Below, one piece after another: positions 47,957 through 56,806 of a stretch of DNA of 64,000 nucleotides. Each line of letters opens with the position of its first letter. Positions within the stretch are counted from its first letter, which is position 1. The stretch is from contig NZ_WVHS01000001.1 of NCBI RefSeq assembly GCF_009834915.1, positions 248,001 to 312,000 on the forward strand. The letters run 5' to 3'. The stretch is from Hufsiella ginkgonis. Its GTDB lineage: Bacteria; Bacteroidota; Bacteroidia; Sphingobacteriales; Sphingobacteriaceae. Under the pieces are notes generated by a model, which ran no database searches, was not told where the DNA came from, and worked only from the letters and a program-made list of their open reading frames with translations. Made by a program: the position numbers and the translations under genes.

Positions 47957-48190
47957 GTGATTTGGCAGGGACACTCGCCCTCGATCGAGGTGATCGCCAG
48001 GCTGGCAAAAGCCTTTGAGGTATCGGTGGATTATTTACTGGGCGAAGGGCTGAACGCCTCCTATGATAAAGAGATGATCAAGCGGCTGGACGAGCTGGAA
48101 AGCCTGCCCGAAGAGGAAAAGAGGCGCATATTCGAGTATATAGACCTCATTATACGGGATTATAAGACAAAGAAGAACTACGGTAAATAA
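47957..48190 (+). pseudogene. Truncated XRE regulator, left remnant of the repeat unit
   Basis: Codons from SPSIEVIARLAKAFEVSVDY to the end correspond to residues 42-112 of the intact XRE gene at 54945, with changes such as LESLPEEEKRR for LETLPDDEKKR. The N-terminal helix-turn-helix helices are missing, replaced by unrelated sequence near 47960. It marks the left edge of the Rhs array as an older, partly diverged copy. It is unlikely to be functional. Confidence 0.8.
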
Positions 48191-48218
48191 CAAAGGCCGG
48201 CGGATCCGCCGGCCTTTG
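48191..48218. terminator. Perfect palindromic terminator
   Basis: CAAAGGCCGGCGG and its complement around ATCC form a strong symmetric stem, with TT and ATTTT on the plus side. It sits between the convergent XRE remnant and the first immunity-like gene and probably serves both. Confidence 0.75.
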
Positions 48219-48722
48219 TTATTTTCTTATATACCAATTTCCTTTATAAGCTTTGAATAAGCCTATATCCCCAGGAGGTGAACTCGATGATTTTCGAAGC
48301 AAGATAGGCAGATCAGACCTGTCAGGGTTGATGTATACATTTCCTTCATTATCGACCTGTATCAAGCATAAATTATACAGCACATACTTTTCGAGTATTT
48401 TTTCTATTTCTGCTCTGCTCAAGTAGTCTTTTCCACAACTTTTAAGAACTAACTTGTTGCTGATTTCAACAATTGCTTTACTGTCATCATTAAGCTCGAC
48501 AACATAAGGAGAACACTTTCCCCTATAAATATTTACAAAGTATATCGAAGTGTTATCCTGATTGCCAAGACTTCTGCGGTATACTGAAGCATTCTTTAAC
48601 CCGCTAAAGTCTGTATGGTCATATTTTGCGATGACACTGTCCAGGTCATTGCTTTGACTATGACAAGACTGAAGCATAATCATGAAAATCCCTGTTAGCC
48701 ATATTTTTATTGCTTTTTTCAT
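48219..48722 (-). CDS. Lipoprotein, candidate immunity protein for Rhs tip 1
   Basis: The protein has 167 residues with a lipoprotein signal peptide ([10 protein letters not shown], cysteine 20). The mature part is acidic and polar with no recognised domain. The gene overlaps the end of the Rhs tip by four bases (ATGA), the usual position of an immunity gene. Function as immunity is inferred from position only. An exported lipoprotein would match a toxin acting outside the cytoplasm. Confidence 0.6.
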   Translation of the reverse strand: MKKAIKIWLTGIFMIMLQSCHSQSNDLDSVIAKYDHTDFSGLKNASVYRRSLGNQDNTSIYFVNIYRGKCSPYVVELNDDSKAIVEISNKLVLKSCGKDYLSRAEIEKILEKYVLYNLCLIQVDNEGNVYINPDRSDLPILLRKSSSSPPGDIGLFKAYKGNWYIRK

Positions 48723-49588
48723 CTTCTCTTAGTTGTAACTGGTGATAGTCCACCCGTTGGAGTCCATGTTCGCGATCCTAGCTGCTGTGTTCGAGAGAAA
48801 TTGATCCCTCGACTTATTGACAATTGATCGTCTTTTGAATCGAGTTGAGAAGGGTAGCCATTAGAAACAGAGTTCTTTAAACTGTTATAGTGAGCTCCTA
48901 ACTTTAGCGTCGTCTCACCAAACCCCAAGGAATGTCCCGCTGCACCCCATAGATAATTCCCAAAGTTCATCTGATTATGTACGTAGCCATCTCCTTGAGG
49001 AATAAAGAGCGTCGAAGCAGGGGTATTTAACGGGTCATTGCTCGCTCCAGCTTCTCCAAACTCGGTTGGAAGTGTGGTATATGAGAAATCCAAAGCTCCA
49101 CCTCCTTTGCTTTCTTTACTTAGATATCCCCAACTATCTCTGTTTTCGGGATCTAGAGCTCCGGCATTCCCCAGCATATCTGTCATCTTCTTAGAACTTA
49201 CAAACGTTACCCGTTTAATGGTGCCGTTTTCAATGTCTCTTGTGTCTGACTCCGGATCCGCAAACTTATATGATTGCCTGGAGCCTGTTTTTGAATTTTC
49301 AACTACCAGCTTATCGGGCTTGTTATTTCTCTCAACGCGATTGTAATTTCCTTCTTCATCAAAAATATAATCATCCCTGGCCCCTGTTGGGTCGGTGCGG
49401 GTAATAGGATTGTTCTGAACATAGTTGTAGGGAGACAGCCAGTCTCTTTGATTTGCAAGCGGATCTACACTCGTAAAACGTCCAATCACAGGGTCATAGA
49501 ACCGCGCCCCGTAATCGTACTGCCCGTCCAGTTCCTCCTGTAACTCCTTCCCGTTATACAGGTACTTATTCCCTCCCGAACCGGTTTT
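48719..49588 (-). pseudogene. Orphan Rhs 3' end with Ntox44-like toxin tip (tip 1)
   Basis: The open frame shows the Rhs core end ([20 protein letters not shown], then [20 protein letters not shown], then [10 protein letters not shown]) followed by a 220-residue tip. The tip segment [20 protein letters not shown] resembles polymorphic toxin type 44 domains, from memory. Upstream of about 49588 the Rhs gene is replaced by the mobile cassette, so most of the Rhs shell is missing and no proper start is seen. It would need recombination with an intact rhs gene to be expressed. An immunity-like gene follows. Confidence 0.65.
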
Positions 49589-49660
49589 CCAGGCGATTTT
49601 CAGCGTCTCGCACGCCTTTTTTCGCCGGAGTTTCTTTGCCTTGAAGGTAGGATTTTTATT

Positions 49661-49792
49661 TTCAGTTGAAAGAAAGAAGAACAGGATTTCAGATTCAGTT
49701 GAAAGAAAAAAGACCGGTGGCAGGTTCAGTTAAAGGGGATCAGGTATTTTTTTTAGCTGAAAGAAGAAGATTATTCAATTGAAAGAAAGAAG
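49661..49792. repeat. Five short iteron-like repeats (copy 1)
   Basis: TTCAGTTGAAAGAAA-type units begin at 49661, 49694, 49725, 49753 and 49774. Variants include TTCAGTTAAAG, TTAGCTGAAAGAAG and TTCAATTGAAAGAAA, spaced 21-33 bases. The core TTCARYTGAA is palindromic. Two more copies occur inside the primase-like gene near 53502 and 53517. They might be binding sites for the recombinase or a replication protein. Confidence 0.6.
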
Positions 49793-50544
49793 TGCGCGTG
49801 TTCTGGATCAGTATCCCGGTTCCATTCACGGCAGGAAAAGCGGCATTCGTCTTCGTCAGTCAGCGCAAAAGCCACGCCAGCCCGTCCGGCACTTTGAAGT
49901 ATCGTTTACCCATCAGGCAATCGTTCAGCGCCTACCGTGCTGTCATGTCTTTCGCCTTCCTTCCTCGTCCTCATAGTCGGCTCCTCTGTCTGCTCGTTCC
50001 TCGCATCCAGCCGCCGCCTTATTGCTTGGCTCGCCTGCGGGTCGCTCGGGCTTCGGGCGACCTTGTTTTGTTGCCTGCGGCAGCATGGCCGCCCTCGTGT
50101 AGTTCGCCCGGGCCGGGACGATCCGTTTACCCTTGAAGTCCTCGTTCGGCCCGGCCTCCTACATATGCGCCGGTCGCGCTCGTGCCTCGCGCTTCTCCCG
50201 GCTCACCCTCGCTCCACTCGCAGGACGGCTCGCGAAGATCCTGCCCTTAACCAATGATCGTTTCCCTTTGAAGATCCACCCGGGCGCTTTAGGGGCAGTG
50301 CCAGCCTGGCCGGGGAGAACAACGGCATCCTCCGAAGCAGGGACACTGCACCCGTCCAACCCTGCCATGAGGACAAGGGCCTGCACGATCCGTTTTCACC
50401 ATCACGTTAGTGCTTTTCGGCCCTTATCCTCATAGCCGGGCAGCAGGCGAAAAGGCCGTACACAAAAAGAGGAAGATGATATATCCTTTGCCTCCGCACC
50501 AACGGCAGTGGGGAACTTCGGACACTGCAATTAAAGCCTGTAGT
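49793..50544. other. GC-rich non-coding part of cassette, with CGTTTACCC-type repeats
   Basis: No reading frame on either strand shows believable protein composition. The motif (GA)TC(C)GTTTaCCCtTGAAG recurs near 49901, 50119, 50255 and 50386, spaced 130-220 bases. The rest is GC-rich with short inverted segments. It could be a structured or recombination region. The same sequence is in copy 2. Confidence 0.5.
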
Positions 50545-51411
50545 TCACTTCATCGGGTGCCGTGCCTGGATGATGCTGTGCAAAGCTTGCACCTGGTCCT
50601 GCCGGTACTTTTCAGTCGCGCTGATCTTTCGGTGACCGGCAAACACCTGTACCGCCCGCAGTTCCTTTTCTGCTTTAAGAAGGTTTGTGATCACGCTGGC
50701 CCGGATCGTCCGGCAGCTCACTTTGCGGGGATGGAACAGGCTGCCGTAATGGCTCGTTACATGTTTGATTATGTCGGCGGCGAGCAGGTGGCCACCCCGC
50801 AATCCGACCAGGAAGCGATCACTTTGCCTGCCATCAAGAAGCTGTTTCCGGATCACCTGCAGGTAGTTCAGCATCAGCAGTACTTGGGCGGCCCTCAGCG
50901 ACAGCGTTCGCCCGTTAGTATTCGCCTGCGCCCGGACCCGGACCGTTCCCGCTTCCAGATCGATATCTTCTGTACGAAGATCTTCCAGTTCGCGGGGCTG
51001 CAAAGCCTGGTGAATGAGCAGGCCCATAAGTACTTTATTTCGTGTGGCCAACAGGGTATACCGTTCTTCTTTGTGAAGTAATTGCCCGAGCTCGTCCGGG
51101 GTTAACAGGTCCTGCAGCTGGATATCTGTGCTGATGGGATCGCGCAAACGTACAGATACCGCCGGGTTGTCCGTGCGTTTTCCGGCCAGGGTCAGGTACT
51201 GGTAATACGCTTTCAGGCTGCACAGGATCCGGCGAACCGTGCCGGCATTGGGGTAACGTTTGCGAAGCCGGCCGATATAGGTCATCACCTCCTTAAAGCC
51301 GGCCTGGTCTGCACCAGGGCAATTACTTCGGTAGATCTCAATTTCACGGGCGTACAGCCGGGCCGTCGGTGCTGCGTAGCGCTCCGACAGGTAATCATGT
51401 AGTTCATTCAT
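50545..51411 (-). CDS. Tyrosine recombinase 2 (copy 1)
   Basis: The protein has 288 residues with an N-terminal SAM-like core-binding domain (1-95) and a catalytic domain. The first arginine is in LQPRELEDL and the C-terminal HxxxxxxY region is FAGHRKISATEKY. The box II motif is CRTIRAS instead of HxLRH, so one conserved histidine is absent. Activity may be weak or depend on the partner recombinase gene just upstream (frameshifted). Starts three bases from that gene's stop. Confidence 0.85.
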   Translation of the reverse strand: MNELHDYLSERYAAPTARLYAREIEIYRSNCPGADQAGFKEVMTYIGRLRKRYPNAGTVRRILCSLKAYYQYLTLAGKRTDNPAVSVRLRDPISTDIQLQDLLTPDELGQLLHKEERYTLLATRNKVLMGLLIHQALQPRELEDLRTEDIDLEAGTVRVRAQANTNGRTLSLRAAQVLLMLNYLQVIRKQLLDGRQSDRFLVGLRGGHLLAADIIKHVTSHYGSLFHPRKVSCRTIRASVITNLLKAEKELRAVQVFAGHRKISATEKYRQDQVQALHSIIQARHPMK

Positions 51412-51413
51412 CG

Positions 51414-52261
51414 TTAAAGGGTTAAGAGTTGCTGCCGGCTTATCCCGGCATAGATCTGCGTGGTTTCCAAACAGGAGTGGCCCAGGAACTCCCGGAGCAG
51501 TTCCATGCTCACGCCCGAGGCCAGCAGGTGCGTAGCGATCGAGTGACGCAGGTGGTGCAGCGTAGTGCCTGGCGGCAAACCCGCTCTTTCGAGCAGTTCC
51601 GAAAGAACGCCCTGGTAACCCTGGCCGCTCATTCTTCCGCCGGTTTTGTTCAGCATAAAGGCACGTTCCTGGTGATCTGCACGCTCCTGCATATAGTAGT
51701 TCTCCAGGTCGGCGGCCACCTGGGCAGGCATCGGCACCACGCGCCGTTTGGCTCCCTTACCCGAACGGACGTACAGCAATCGCTGTGCAAAGTGTACGTC
51801 TCTTGCATTCAGTGCTTCGCCCTCGTTTCTGCGCAGGCCACAGCTGTAGAACAGGTGCAGTACCGCACGTTCCTGCATCGTCCGGCAGGCGGCAAAGAGC
51901 TTTTCTATAGCATCGGGAGCAAGCGGTTTCCGGCTACTTCTTTCGGGCCTGGGGAAGCGGATCGCGCTGATCGGGTTATGATCGATCCCGCCCGTTTCTT
52001 CCAGCCAGGCAAGAGCACCCGCAGGGCGTAAACGTGGTGGTGGATATACGTTTCGCTTAGCCCGCCTGAACGGTGTTTGCCTGGCCGCTCGCCCAGGTGA
52101 TGATGATAAAGATGAACGTGGTGAGGCTCGGTCAACTGGATATCAGTAAGTGCGCAGTGTTCCAGGAAGTCGGAGGCAATGGCCGGCAACAGCGACACGC
52201 TGCCTTTGCCATAACCGGCGCTGGTTAGGTAAGCCTTAAAGTCAGTGATCAGCGGCATCAT
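51414..52261 (-). pseudogene. Tyrosine recombinase 1, frameshifted (copy 1)
   Basis: The N-terminal frame starts MMPLITDFKAYLTSAGYG at 52261 and contains the core-binding domain. After HVYALRVLL the frame must shift to continue as AWLEETGGIDHNP, KPLAPDAIEKLF and then the catalytic domain (51878-51414): CGLRRNEGEAL, HHLRHSIATHLL, LGHSCLE and TTQIYAG, all catalytic residues present. The same shift is in copy 2, so it predates duplication or is used as programmed frameshifting, though no slippery site is seen. Its start overlaps the primase-like gene by 20 bases. Confidence 0.75.
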
Positions 52262-54590
52262 AGGTGATAGGTGTATGACGGTTTGTAAAGGCTCCCTTGC
52301 ACATATTCCTGGAACTTGGAACGCTAGCGACAAAAACGGCCTTTACATGCTCCATTATGCGTTTTTTATCAGTTCTGGTGTTCCGTGGTGTTCCAGCTTT
52401 CAGCGCGTCCAGTTGGTTCTCCAGGTGCGCCCGGATCTTTTCCCGGATCGCCAGGTAGTTGTCCCAGTACACGATCCGGTATTTAAAGCCCCGGTTGGCG
52501 TAACCGCCGGACTGGCGCAGGTATTCTAAGGCAGTCAGTTCATTCACATAGCGGAACAGCTGCGTCTTGCTCAGGGCCAACGCCTGCCGCACTTCCAGCA
52601 AACTGAACTCCGCTTTTTGGTGGTTACCCGGATACGTTTTTTCAAGGTAACCTTTCAATCGCTCAAAGAAGGCGCGTAGCGATCCGTCCAGCTCGTCCAC
52701 TTTCAGCACGATGCTTTCAAACAAGATCAGCTCGCCATTGCTCTGCAGCTCGCGGAAGGCCAGGCCCGCTTCCTCGGGCAGCCCGTCCATGTCTTCCAGG
52801 CACAGCAGGCGGTTGATCAGGAAGTTTTTCGGGTAGTTGTACAGCGCCTTATCGCTCACGCGGGTCAACCGGGTCACTTTTTCGGGCGGCATGCAGTCGG
52901 AGATCTGCCGGAGCAAACGCGTCTTGCCGCTGCCGGAGCTGCCCTGGATCAGCGCGTGAAGGGGCTCAGCCATCTTATAGCTGGCGGCGATCAGGAACAG
53001 CAGCAACCGGCTGTTTTCTTCGCCTACGATACCCGTTTTGCCAAGCAGCTCGCTTAACTCCGTGATCAGCGACGGGCTTTTCGCCAAGGCTTCGGCCTGC
53101 TCGCGTTCCAGCGCGGTTAAAGGCGTCAGTACTTCTTCGCCCGGATCCGTTTCACGATTTTTAAGGAGTTCCTGTTCGCGGTAGCTTTCTAATAGATCGG
53201 TCAGCTTGTGCAGGTCGGTTTCCATCTGGTAAGTATCTATGTGGAGTTTTTCGGCCGCTTCCCTTGCCGTCTTTTCCACCTGTTTATCTTCGTACAGGTC
53301 GAGCTTTACGCGGCTCTTGCCGCTTTCGGTTTCGATGGCCAAAGTAACTTTCAGGCTGTCGGGCAGTTTGGAGATGCCGCCCAGGATATAGTAGCGGGCG
53401 GTATCCGTCCGGAAGCTTAGCTTCCAGGGGTTTTCCACGTTCAGGGCGGGGGCTTCTTTGGGCGGTTCGGGAACTGGTTGGAAAGGGGCAGGTTTTTCTT
53501 TTTCAGCTGATAGATTTTCAGTTGAAAGAAAAAGATCCGTGCGCTCGGCCAGCAGCTGGCTGAACAGGGCTTGATCCTGGTGAGCCAGTGCCGTTTCGTT
53601 CACGTCTTTACACGGCAGGGCAAGGGTCGAGATTTTAAGGGCGGGCAGTTCCCCGTGCAGTTCTGCGGCGTATTTCCGGGCGGCAGCTTGTCCGGCATCA
53701 TCGCTGTCGAAGGCGAAGATGAGTTCTTGCAGATCGGCAAGTGCTTTAATGGCCGCCCGGTGTTCTTCGTTCAGCCCGTTGGTACCGTAGGCGGCAAGGA
53801 CGCTATAGGTTGCCGTAACCGGGTCAAGCTGCAATAGCGTGGCGGCATCGATGACGCTTTCGGTCAGGATCAGCTTTTTCGTCGCCGGATCCGGGTAGCC
53901 CGGGTAGAGCCCGCTCCGCTCTTTTAAGTAAAAGTGTTTAGCGTGGTCGTTATTCACGGTACTGCGGAAGTATAGGCCGCTGATCTGGTGCTGATTATTT
54001 CGCAGGGCGAACACCAGGCAGCATTTACCGAAGGGCTGGTAAGCTTTTTCGCCGGTACGGCTATTGGTCAGGTTCTTATCGATCAGCAGGCCGTATTTCA
54101 AACAGCTTTGCACCAGGTGTTCTTCCTTGCGCGTCCCGTGGTGGAACTGCCCGGCGTTGTAGCCGATCTCCGTTTTTCGGAAGTCCAGACCGCGCCCGGC
54201 GATATAATCCTGGGCAGGTTTTGAGTTATGCACCGCGTTTTTGAAGTAGGTGAACTGCCGGGTCAGTACCGCCGTTCTGGTCAGCTCGGCGGCAGGGTGT
54301 ACCTGGACTGCGCTGTCTCCGCCGATCAGGGTTTTGCATTTCTCCAAAGCCTCGTGTTTGGTCAGCTTTTCCAGGCGCTGAACCAGCTCGATCACGTCCA
54401 TACTATGGCCGTGCGTGGGGCAGTTCCCGCTGAAACAGTATGCCGTATGCGTCTTGTAATAAAGCTGCATGCTCGGCGTTTTGTCATCATGGAACGGGCA
54501 GTGCAGCCGGTTCTGCTTGTCGGCTTTCAGGCCGTAATGGCGCAGCACTTCGGCAAGGGTAAGCTGCTGCTTGATCTCGGCGATGGTCAT
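52242..54590 (-). CDS. CHC2 zinc-finger/Toprim/ATPase primase-helicase-like protein (copy 1)
   Basis: The protein has 782 residues. The CHC2 zinc finger is C31-x2-H34 ... C52-x4-C57 (CPFHDDKTPS, YCFSGNCPTHG). The Toprim part has ILTESVIDAATLL and FAFDSDDAGQAAARKYA. The ATPase domain has K556 in GSSGSGKTRLLRQ and LCLEDMDGLPEEAG as Walker B region. The C-terminal 120 residues suggest a winged helix. Such primase-like proteins serve replication of small mobile elements. The stop codon region and start overlap both neighbours. Confidence 0.85.
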   Translation of the reverse strand: MTIAEIKQQLTLAEVLRHYGLKADKQNRLHCPFHDDKTPSMQLYYKTHTAYCFSGNCPTHGHSMDVIELVQRLEKLTKHEALEKCKTLIGGDSAVQVHPAAELTRTAVLTRQFTYFKNAVHNSKPAQDYIAGRGLDFRKTEIGYNAGQFHHGTRKEEHLVQSCLKYGLLIDKNLTNSRTGEKAYQPFGKCCLVFALRNNQHQISGLYFRSTVNNDHAKHFYLKERSGLYPGYPDPATKKLILTESVIDAATLLQLDPVTATYSVLAAYGTNGLNEEHRAAIKALADLQELIFAFDSDDAGQAAARKYAAELHGELPALKISTLALPCKDVNETALAHQDQALFSQLLAERTDLFLSTENLSAEKEKPAPFQPVPEPPKEAPALNVENPWKLSFRTDTARYYILGGISKLPDSLKVTLAIETESGKSRVKLDLYEDKQVEKTAREAAEKLHIDTYQMETDLHKLTDLLESYREQELLKNRETDPGEEVLTPLTALEREQAEALAKSPSLITELSELLGKTGIVGEENSRLLLFLIAASYKMAEPLHALIQGSSGSGKTRLLRQISDCMPPEKVTRLTRVSDKALYNYPKNFLINRLLCLEDMDGLPEEAGLAFRELQSNGELILFESIVLKVDELDGSLRAFFERLKGYLEKTYPGNHQKAEFSLLEVRQALALSKTQLFRYVNELTALEYLRQSGGYANRGFKYRIVYWDNYLAIREKIRAHLENQLDALKAGTPRNTRTDKKRIMEHVKAVFVASVPSSRNMCKGAFTNRHTPITYDAADH

Positions 54591-54805
54591 TTTTTACGGG
54601 ATTTCTTTGCAGGCTGTTCCGGCACCCACTTGGTACGTGACAGGGTCAGTTTGCCTTCTTCTACCTCGATGTTCACATAATCGCCGGGTTTAAAGTCCGC
54701 CTGCTCAAGCCATAAACCGGTCATGGTCACATGAGGGCGCTGCTGGTTGGTGGCGCCGTATTTCTTGTACACGCGGATGGTTCGGGTGGTGAGTTCGGGC
54801 TTCAT
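54587..54805 (-). CDS. SymE-like toxin/regulator (copy 1)
   Basis: The protein has 72 residues from ATG 54805 (MKPELTTRTIRVYKKYG). Longer starts upstream lie within the promoter. The pattern GLWLEQADFKPGDYVNIEV and a basic tail (EQPAKKSRKK) fit the SymE family, an AbrB-like fold, known in E. coli as an SOS-linked RNA- or DNA-associated toxin. It overlaps the primase-like start by four bases. A toxin role is not shown here; it may simply be a DNA-binding component of the cassette. Confidence 0.7.
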   Translation of the reverse strand: MKPELTTRTIRVYKKYGATNQQRPHVTMTGLWLEQADFKPGDYVNIEVEEGKLTLSRTKWVPEQPAKKSRKK

Positions 54806-54835
54806 AATAAAAAGTTTTATGATAAACATGTGGAA

Positions 54836-54867
54836 CAAATGTAGCGGATGTTTTTCATTGTTGCAAA
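54836..54867 (-). promoter_or_regulatory. Canonical promoter of SymE-like gene (copy 1)
   Basis: On the minus strand TTTG (54867-54864) is followed by 20 bases and TACATTTG (54843-54836), an ideal Bacteroidota promoter. It excludes the longer SymE start at 54838 and implies a 5' leader of roughly 25 bases. Confidence 0.8.
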
Positions 54868-54900
54868 CAATACTTATTTCTTTTGATAAACACCTTTGCC

Positions 54901-54908
54901 TATTTTTG
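54901..54908 (+). promoter_or_regulatory. -7 element of XRE gene (copy 1)
   Basis: TATTTTTG matches TAnnTTTG and lies 37 bases before the XRE start. The SymE promoter lies only 33 bases away on the other strand, so XRE could repress both genes from this region. Confidence 0.5.
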
Positions 54909-54944
54909 CCTCATAACCCAATAAAGCAGTAACATTAGATAACA

Positions 54945-55283
54945 ATGGTTAACATCGGGGATCGTATTATACAGCTGAGAAAGGCCAGGAACTGGTCACA
55001 GGATGATCTTGCCAAAGCTATTGAAGCCTCCAGGGTGATGATCGGAAAGTATGAGCGCGGCGACAACTCGCCCTCGATCGAGGTGATCGCAAGGCTTGCC
55101 AAAGCCTTTGAGGTGTCGGTGGATTATTTGTTGGGGGAAGGGCTGAACGCCTCCTACGATAAGGAGATGATCAAACGCCTGGACGAGCTGGAAACGCTGC
55201 CGGATGATGAAAAGAAGCGCATATTCGAGTATATGGACCTCATTATCCGCGATTACAAGACAAAGAAGAACTACGGTAAATAA
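54945..55283 (+). CDS. XRE family transcriptional regulator (copy 1)
   Basis: The protein has 112 residues. The HTH_3 domain covers 4-62 (IIQLRKARNWSQDDLAKAIE, then IGKYERGDNSPSIEVIARLAKAFEVSVDYL). The C-terminal helices are charged (MIKRLDELETLPDDEKKRIF). It is divergent from the SymE-like gene and probably represses the cassette promoters. The copy at 61959-62297 is identical and the left remnant at 47957 is diverged. Confidence 0.9.
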   Translation: MVNIGDRIIQLRKARNWSQDDLAKAIEASRVMIGKYERGDNSPSIEVIARLAKAFEVSVDYLLGEGLNASYDKEMIKRLDELETLPDDEKKRIFEYMDLIIRDYKTKKNYGK

Positions 55284-55286
55284 GTT

Positions 55287-55805
55287 CTAATTTACTTTTC
55301 TTAACTCGAACTTGCCTATAACATTCTTGGAGTAACTCTTTGATAAATAGCGGCCCTGCTGGACCTTCCAAGTAAGCACGCTATCGCTCGGTAGTGTCTC
55401 AAAGTCTGTAATCATCGCATCATTAGCTGCAGGCCTAAAGTAACTCTCAGAAGTAAGGCCAATGGTCCACGTCTCGTATAACCCTTTCAGATTTTTATTG
55501 TCAGAGATAACTATTAATTGATACCCATTATCCTCAATTTGAGATTTTTCGCTAAACAACCCCTTATATCGCCATTGGTGTTCCAACCACGCGGATCTGA
55601 CGGGAATAGAAAGCGTGTCATTGATCCGATAAGGGTTCGTAGGAGATGTATATTCGCATACGAACACCTCTCGTTTCTTAGCATCGTTAATATCCTTGCT
55701 TGCGCCAAGGTGGCCATTTGTCAGGGCCAGGTTACAAGAACAGAGGCAGGAAGCAAAGACAAATATCAATGCGTAAAAATTGACATGATTTAATGCTGTT
55801 TTCAT
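55287..55805 (-). CDS. Lipoprotein, candidate immunity protein for Rhs tip 2
   Basis: The protein has 172 residues with a signal peptide ending in a lipobox-like FASCLCSC. The mature part has no recognised domain. It begins at the stop codon of the Rhs tip (one base overlap) and ends three bases from the convergent XRE. Immunity function is inferred from position. It differs in sequence from the immunity candidate of tip 1. Confidence 0.6.
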   Translation of the reverse strand: MKTALNHVNFYALIFVFASCLCSCNLALTNGHLGASKDINDAKKREVFVCEYTSPTNPYRINDTLSIPVRSAWLEHQWRYKGLFSEKSQIEDNGYQLIVISDNKNLKGLYETWTIGLTSESYFRPAANDAMITDFETLPSDSVLTWKVQQGRYLSKSYSKNVIGKFELRKVN

Positions 55806-56602
55806 TATTTCCCTTGTCCTGGTATACCATTTAATTTTTTCATTTCTTCTATATCAACGGTAGCGGTACCATTTGGCATCTGTCCGAATTTAGTAGGTAA
55901 TGTAAGCAATCGTCCCCCTGCGTTATTCGTCATTATTCTAACAAATCGATCATTAGGAACCGGTGGCAACACTTTTTGAAAGTTTGTTCGAGGGGTTAAC
56001 GGCATATAGCCAGGATCTAATTTCGCGGTTTTCAACGCATCGCTAGCAACATCTATACAGCTTGCACAAAAAACATTATAATCACCTTTCACTTGCTCAG
56101 CTGCCGCTTTCCTCATTTCTTCATCCTTCTTTTCATCTGTTTTGATTTCGTACCCTTTTTTATAAACGGTTGCACCATTCTCATCTTTATTATCTTTACT
56201 GTTCAAAAAATCATGTAACGTATCATAATGACGTGCGACTACTGGGTTCTTGTTGGAAGGGCCAACCATCCCAGCATTCTCATTGGTGCCATTTTTAGAA
56301 TAGAAATCATACCCCGTATTTGTATTTCCAATGAGTACAGCAGCATGTCCCAAACGGTATACATGGGATGGGGCGCTTAGGACGATAAGATCTCTGCCAT
56401 CAGGATCAATGCTGTTCAGCGGATTGTTCTTCACGTATACATAGGGCGACGTGTTTTTATAACTGGTTGCACTTGGATCCACCACATTCCACCTCCCCGT
56501 TACCGGATCATAGAACCTCGCCCCGTAATCATACTGCCCGTCCAGTTCCTCCTGTATCTCCTTCCCATTATAAAGGTACTTATTCCCTCCCGAACCGGTT
56601 TT
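55805..56602 (-). pseudogene. Orphan Rhs 3' end with permuted papain-like tip (tip 2)
   Basis: The Rhs core end reads [20 protein letters not shown], then [14 protein letters not shown] and [13 protein letters not shown]. The tip (about 220 residues) has GHAAVLIGN early and [12 protein letters not shown] later, a His-then-Cys order like circularly permuted NlpC/P60 or LRAT-type papain folds. This would suit a peptidase or amidase toxin, but the fold is inferred. The upstream Rhs shell is missing because the second cassette lies there. Confidence 0.6.
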
Positions 56603-56674
56603 CCAGGCGATTTTCAGCGTCTCGCACGCCTTTTTTCGCCGGAGTTTCTTTGCCTTGAAGGTAGGATTTTTATT

Positions 56675-56806
56675 TTCAGTTGAAAGAAAGAAGAACAGGA
56701 TTTCAGATTCAGTTGAAAGAAAAAAGACCGGTGGCAGGTTCAGTTAAAGGGGATCAGGTATTTTTTTTAGCTGAAAGAAGAAGATTATTCAATTGAAAGA
56801 AAGAAG
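56675..56806. repeat. Five short iteron-like repeats (copy 2)
   Basis: Same TTCAGTTGAAAGAAA-type units as in copy 1, starting at 56675, 56708, 56739, 56767 and 56788. Two more lie in the primase-like gene near 60516 and 60531. Confidence 0.6.

Larger units (their letters stand above)
49560..55283. mobile_element. 5.7-kb tyrosine-recombinase/primase cassette, copy 1
   Basis: This segment is repeated at 56574-62297 at a constant offset of 7014 bases, and all genes I compared encode identical proteins. It contains (right to left) XRE, SymE-like, primase-like and two recombinase genes, a 1-kb GC-rich non-coding part, and about 30 bases of Rhs core at the left end. The left boundary lies inside Rhs core sequence and the right one at the XRE stop codon. 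No target-site duplication is obvious. I do not recognise a named element. It shares with RIT elements the use of clustered tyrosine recombinases. Confidence 0.85.

Noticed and set aside
49661-49792. CRISPR array
   Set aside because: The units are short, degenerate and unevenly spaced, with no cas genes nearby.
49792-51081. Several plus-strand open frames in the cassette
   Set aside because: They are antisense to the recombinase gene or have Ser/Arg/Leu-rich composition typical of non-coding GC-rich DNA, and their families are not recognisable.
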